Below are positions 10,044 to 12,951 of a stretch of DNA of 12,951 bases, in pieces. Source of the DNA: Asterionellopsis glacialis (Eukaryota > Bacillariophyta > Plagiogrammaphyceae > Rhaphoneidales > Asterionellopsidaceae); assembly GCA_014885115.2 (NCBI GenBank), contig WKLE02000703.1, positions 1 through 12,951 on the forward strand, written 5' to 3'. How positions within the stretch are numbered: position 1 is the first letter of the stretch; each line of letters opens with the position of its first letter. Under the pieces are notes generated by a model that did not search any database, was not told the origin of the DNA, and saw only the letters and a program-made list of their open reading frames with translations. Made by a program: the position numbers and the translations under genes.

Positions 10044-10210
10044 CTATCAACACTACTACGATCTCTTACCACACCTGAGGTTTTTACAATTTCCTCACCA
10101 CTGTTCCCATCAAATGTATGGGCTGGAGTCAGTCAGAGGCCTTATAGGCCTCTATCCGAATCTTTGAATTCTCCTAGCTAACTATTTGTCGTGGTTCACC
10201 GTGGTCAGTG
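10044..10210. other. 3' untranslated part before repeat B1
   Basis: No ORF is supported. It contains the hairpin at 10135-10153 and leads into B1, which carries an AATAAA. Confidence 0.5.
10135..10153. repeat. Hairpin with 7-bp stem
   Basis: AGAGGCC (10135-10141) and GGCCTCT (10147-10153) flank TTATA. It sits about 90 bp after the recombinase stop codon and may act in 3' end formation. It is similar in design to the palindrome at 38-57 but differs in arm sequence. Confidence 0.6.
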
Positions 10211-10404
10211 GGAGTCAAGGATCCTTTTTCTTGAGAGAAAAAGAATTTGTTCTAATCTCAGATCTTTGTAGCAATAAAAATAGTAGCTTACAAACATCCA
10301 TCAAAATGTAACAAATCTACTTTCTTGTCTGTCTGTCTGTCTCTTTCTAGCCTCCAACTCATGCACGTACAATGGGACAAGGTGGCGTAAGGGAATCTCC
10401 GATT
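10211..10404 (+). repeat. Split direct repeat B1
   Basis: It matches B2 (10642-10831) from GGAGTCAAGG to GGGAATCTCC and ATT. I count about five substitutions plus one 4-base (GTCT) unit difference in a short GTCT repeat near 10328. AATAAA occurs at 10273-10278, a possible polyadenylation signal. It directly abuts A2, as expected for the internal B of a PAT-type element. Confidence 0.85.
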
Positions 10405-10640
10405 CTTGGCAGTTAAGCTTTCCCCAGGAAGTGTGTTCCTGCCTTACGCGCTTAGTGCATTAAGAGTCTGTCCTTCCCTTGCACTACTGGTAAGTGCTAT
10501 CCTTTACCTACATTGGTCTGAGTTTAGAGCAAAGCTTCCTCACAAATTTGTTGATTCTTGTTTCAGTTGATTGTTATGATGCCGTTGGAAATAGAGTCCT
10601 AGCCATGAGAGAAGAATTTTCATTTCCCCCCTTCCCACAC
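10405..10640 (+). repeat. Split direct repeat A2 (internal copy)
   Basis: It matches A1 at 2565-2781 with 13 substitutions over about 215 bp. The last 20 bases (10621-10640, C-rich) match the A1 side only loosely. Lying between B1 and B2, it serves as the template for restoring the left end. Confidence 0.85.
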
Positions 10641-10641
10641 C

Positions 10642-10831
10642 GGAGTCAAGGATCCTTTTTCTTGAGAGAAAAAGAATTTGTTCTAATCTTGGATCTTTGT
10701 AGCAATAAAAATAGTAGCTTACAAACATCCATCAAAATGTAACAAATCTACTTTCTTGTCTGTCTGTCTCCTTCTAGCCTCCAACTCATGCATGTACAAT
10801 GGGACAAGGTGGCGTAAGGGAATCTCCAATT
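10642..10831 (+). repeat. Split direct repeat B2 (right terminus)
   Basis: It matches B1. AATAAA is at 10704-10709. The repeat ends at ATT 10829-10831, after which B1 and B2 diverge: CTTGG, the start of A2, follows B1 and GTCCGG, the flank, follows B2. This defines the right end of the element to within a few bases. Confidence 0.85.
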
Positions 10832-10877
10832 GTCCGGAAAAATGAGCACTTTTATTGGCTCCTGAGCATGAAAAACG

Positions 10878-10994
10878 AGCACCTTTTAGTGCTTGTTTTT
10901 CCTGGTATGCAATGATATCTCTGCTGTACAATTTGGTACAGACCTACAAGAGATATCATTTTTTGGTGGAAAAACAAGCACCTTTTAGTGCTTG
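10878..10994. repeat. Nested foldback (inverted-repeat) element
   Basis: Three nested inverted repeats share one centre. The outer arms are GTGCTTGTTTTTCC (10889-10902) and its exact complement at 10968-10981. The middle arms are AATGATATCTCT (10911-10922) and its complement at 10949-10960. The inner arms are CTGTAC (10924-10929) and GTACAG (10936-10941). Each outer flank also carries a small hairpin around CTTTTA (10878-10893 and 10975-10994). No ORF is present. It may be a miniature foldback transposon or a structured RNA. Confidence 0.7.
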
Positions 10995-11156
10995 CTTCTC
11001 AGCCACCTATTTTCTACAAGGAAACCTTGGTACATGCTTTATTACTTTATTACATTTGGGTCTTATGACTCGTAAGAATAAAATTTACATTTTGAAGAAG
11101 TAAATTTACATTTTGGGTCCTTTATAATATTTCATATTAATTTTATGTGTTTACAG
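10995..11156. other. AT-rich spacer, possible intron end
   Basis: No gene was seen. AAATTTACATTTTG is repeated at 11081-11094 and 11102-11115 (21-bp period). The stretch ends in TTTACAG (11150-11156), a good splice acceptor just before the cryptic ORF. Confidence 0.4.
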
Positions 11157-11467
11157 TAGCTTGTCTGTATCAAAATTTCAAAAAAATCGAGATGAATCCC
11201 AACGATGTCCCAACAATGTTAACCCAGGACATGGATGTAACTGGGGTAGAGCACATCATTGCAATACTTTTTGGACACACATGAAGGAACAAAAGGCGAC
11301 CACTTGTCTCAAAGCTGCTGAACGACCACATTCCTTGGATATGTCTTGATTTGATACTAGGGAGGTTTAAAAGGCATCAACAACACAACAGAAGGAAAAG
11401 AAGAGAAAAAAATCATGATTCACAAACAAAAGAGAAGGCAAGACATGCTGGAGAAGAATACACCTAA
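11157..11467 (+). CDS. Unrecognised basic protein segment with one in-frame TGA
   Basis: Read in the frame of ATG 11192, the sequence gives ACLYQNFKKIEMNPNDVPT, then MLTQDMDVTGVEHIIAILFG, a TGA at 11282-11284, then RPLVSKLLNDHIPWICLDL and a strongly basic Arg/Lys/His tail (RRKRREK), ending at TAA 11465-11467. The composition and hydrophobic pattern look more protein-like than the alternative frame starting at 11161. An acceptor-like TTTACAG ends at 11156, so this may be a terminal exon. I recognise no family. It could be the far end of the gene at 367-1138 separated by the insertions, but there is no direct evidence for that. The TGA is either sense or a disabling stop. Confidence 0.35.
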
Positions 11468-12187
11468 TCTATTTGACAAGAACGATCCTTCCAAACAACA
11501 ATAAGTTATACTACTCTTCATTTCAACTGTATGCAACGTTTATTACAACTGCTTTGATTCCCGATTGTATGGCATTTGAACTTCGTCCGATTCAAAAAAA
11601 TATGAAAACGAAAAACCAACAATCAGCTGCCGTTCATCTCTGCTTGTCTTCACATGCATATATGCTTCCACATACACACCCGTGTAGCTAGTTTATAAGA
11701 TAACATACGGTACTCATCGTACCACAGTAGACTTTTTGGAATGGATGTTGTCTAGCTCCTATACATTCAAATGATGAACTGAATCATTGTCAAATCATAT
11801 AAAGTGCACAATTCTGTTGTTGTGAAGGAGAGGCATACACAAGCCAGTACACTAAACTGTAATTCATTCATTCATTATATATATATTTTAGTACCTAAAA
11901 GATAAAAAGGTAAGTGCAATTATTCCTGCATGCACCACTCCTTTCATCTCACAGTCTGTTATTATATATGCAGGAGAATTCATCTCACAGTCCGTTATTA
12001 TATATGCAGGAGAAGAAACCCTATTCTTCTCTTCTTGTCCCTTTTCACGTTATACCTGCAGCGCCATGTTGCAATACACAATTCTTACGCTCTCTTCTTC
12101 TCAACAACATAATCATTAATGTAATTAATATTCAAGTTATCATCATCCAAGTACTAATCATTCCTAAAAATATCATCCAAGTCCCGC
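11468..12187. other. AT-rich intergenic region
   Basis: No supported gene. It includes a TA-rich run near 11876-11888, the 36-bp tandem repeat at 11944-12015 and short repeated ATCATCCAAGT motifs near 12140 and 12172. It forms the 3' flank of the minus-strand LRR gene and the plus-strand ORF ending at 11467. Confidence 0.5.
11944..12015. repeat. Tandem repeat, two 36-bp units
   Basis: Units 11944-11979 and 11980-12015 each begin TCATCTCACAGT and end ATATATGCAGGAGAA, and are nearly identical. They translate as a 12-residue repeat in one frame, but nothing else supports coding. Confidence 0.75.
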
Positions 12188-12793
12188 TTAATTGCATCTT
12201 AAGTAGGAGGCTGTATTTGGACAATGAGGACAGAAAAAGAAGCCTTTGTCTGGCTTAGTACAATCAGGACAAGTTACATTGGTTCCACCCATAAATACAT
12301 CCACTTCTAAACTGCAGAATTCTCTTGGAAGAATGCCTGTCAGGTCCGCATTGTTCTTAAGGTATAAATCCTCTGCGTTTTGGATAGTGAAAGAATATGT
12401 AGGGGTGAACAAACAGAAAATTAACACCTCGCCATCTCTTGACTTCATATTTGTTGATCAAGAACAGATCAAGAGTCTACAGAAGTTTCTCAACTATTTA
12501 CGTACCTAACTTTGTAAGGAGCCCTAGCTCCAAAGGAATCGAACCAGTTAAAGTGTTGTTGGACAAATACAAATACACTGCATTGTAAATTTACAAAAAC
12601 ATTAGAATACGGAAAAAGGAGAAAACAAGATTGGTAAAGAATTTTGAAATTACCATTCAAATTAAAAATGTAATCTGGTTCTTTCCTTATATATACCAAA
12701 GTTTCTCAACTATTTACGTACCTAAGTTTGTAAGGAGCCCTAGCTCCAAAGAAATTGGGCCACTGAAATTGTTGCCGTACAAATTCAACCTCC
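12188..12793 (-). CDS. Leucine-rich-repeat protein, last three exons (5' end outside window)
   Basis: On the minus strand, exons 12793-12722, 12577-12506 and 12372-12188 join in phase 1 across introns of 144 and 133 nt, both with GTACGTAAATAG donors and CAG acceptors. The first two exons are exactly 72 nt and encode one 24-residue LRR each: RLNLYGNNFSGPISLELG and YLYLSNNTLTGSIPLELG, the plant-type LxGxIP class. The last exon gives a final LRR (DLYLKNNADLTGILP) and a Cys-rich tail with CPDC-x9-CPHC, ending at TAA 12190-12188. LRRs of this class mediate protein binding, often on extracellular or membrane receptors; cellular location cannot be judged because the N-terminus is missing. The CxxC pair could be a disulfide cap or a zinc ribbon. 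The upstream exon is not resolved in 12794-12951. Unlike the retroelement genes, no internal stop is needed. Confidence 0.8.
12373..12505 (-). other. LRR gene last intron (133 nt)
   Basis: The donor GTACGT begins at 12505 and the acceptor AAAACGCAG ends at 12373. Phase 1 is kept (G|AG gives Glu). Confidence 0.75.
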
Positions 12794-12915
12794 CTGCATT
12801 GTAAATTTACAAAAAAATTGAAAAAGGAGAAAACAAGATTAGTAAAGAATTTGGAAACACCATTCAAATTTAAAATGTAATCTGTTTCTGACTTCATATG
12901 GTGCCCCCAATGCAC
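12485..12915. repeat. Tandem duplication of an LRR exon-intron unit (216-bp period)
   Basis: GTTTCTCAACTATTTACGTA starts at 12485 and again at 12701, and the exon and intron sequence after it aligns at a 216-bp offset through GTAATCTG (12670 and 12878). Each unit holds one 72-nt LRR exon and about 144 nt of intron. The introns are similar as well as the exons, so the duplication looks recent. Confidence 0.85.
12578..12721 (-). other. LRR gene intron (144 nt)
   Basis: The donor GTACGT begins at 12721 and the acceptor TTTACAATGCAG ends at 12578. Phase 1 is kept (G|TG gives Val). Confidence 0.8.
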
Positions 12916-12951
12916 GAAACAGAGGCTTCTTTGGTGCTCTCAACAACATGC

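Larger units (their letters stand above)
2565..10831 (+). mobile_element. DIRS/PAT-like tyrosine-recombinase retrotransposon
   Basis: This is one element of about 8.3 kb, bounded by split direct repeats in the order A1 (2565-2781), coding region, B1 (10211-10404), A2 (10405-10640), B2 (10642-10831). That order is the hallmark of PAT/Ngaro/Kangaroo-type DIRS elements (established knowledge). It encodes, in order, a gag-like region with a CCCH zinc finger, reverse transcriptase, RNase H and a tyrosine recombinase with R, HxxR, W and Y visible. No DDE integrase, aspartic protease or methyltransferase was seen. Several single-base frame changes and in-frame TGA codons interrupt the ORFs, so as read under the standard code the copy is non-functional. 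GTC occurs immediately outside both ends. The A1/A2 and B1/B2 divergence is mostly CpG transitions, pointing to an aged, methylated insertion. Confidence 0.85.

Noticed and set aside
2565..10831. Ordinary LTR retrotransposon (Copia/Gypsy) with A as the LTR
   Set aside because: The left end has only A while the right end has B-A-B, there is no DDE integrase or protease, and a tyrosine recombinase is present.
10494..10931. ORFs across A2/B2 and the foldback (10494-10742 +, 10540-10728 -, 10719-10931 -)
   Set aside because: They lie in terminal repeats and inverted repeats with no independent coding signal.
11161..11349. Plus-strand ORF in the frame starting at 11161
   Set aside because: The overlapping frame with ATG 11192 and end at 11467 reads more like a protein and runs longer once the TGA is bridged.
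1514..11467. RIP-type mutation as the source of the TGA codons
   Set aside because: RIP changes CpA to TpA, so Trp TGG and Gln codons would give TAG or TAA, which are absent in frame.
11914..12258. Plus-strand ORF with a 12-residue repeat
   Set aside because: It arises from the 36-bp tandem repeat and AT-rich sequence and runs antisense into the LRR terminal exon.
12490..12915. Minus-strand single-exon ORFs 12490-12699 and 12706-12915
   Set aside because: They use the wrong frame across intron and exon; the spliced LRR reading explains the same DNA much better.

Overview
The window looks like nuclear DNA of a single-celled eukaryote, most likely a diatom or another stramenopile. The reasons are short GT-AG introns, a leucine-rich-repeat (LRR) gene built from 72-nt one-repeat exons with a Cys-rich tail, and a reverse transcriptase / tyrosine recombinase pair that resembles retroelement proteins I remember from diatom genomes. 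The taxonomic call is inference. No rRNA, tRNA, CRISPR array or bacterial-type operon was seen.

Layout: 1-366 is an upstream region with a 20-bp palindrome and a CRE-like TGACGTCA. 367-1138 is an unrecognised, probably spliced gene or gene remnant. 1514-2576 is a broken, unrecognised ORF with a Gly-rich start that looks retroelement-associated. 2565-10831 is the main object: a DIRS-superfamily tyrosine-recombinase retrotransposon with split direct repeats of the PAT type. Its left end carries repeat A1 and its right end carries B1-A2-B2. Between them lie a gag-like region with a CCCH zinc finger, a reverse transcriptase plus RNase H, and a tyrosine recombinase ORF that overlaps the end of pol. 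Right after B2 comes a nested foldback repeat (about 10878-10994), then a cryptic unknown ORF (11157-11467), an AT-rich spacer with a 36-bp tandem repeat, and on the minus strand the 3' part of the LRR gene (12188-12793, continuing beyond the window).

How the element would work: gag and its zinc finger package RNA, RT-RNase H copies it, and the tyrosine recombinase inserts a circular cDNA, using the split repeats to regenerate the termini. This copy needs several frame changes, mostly at homopolymers. Every in-frame stop I could place inside its coding segments, in ORF1 and in the 11157-11467 ORF is TGA, never TAA or TAG, and all five apparent true ends are TAA. This raises the possibility that TGA is a sense codon (Trp) here. 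Deamination of methylated CGA codons is the main rival explanation. The repeat copies show clear CpG decay, so methylation is real at this locus.
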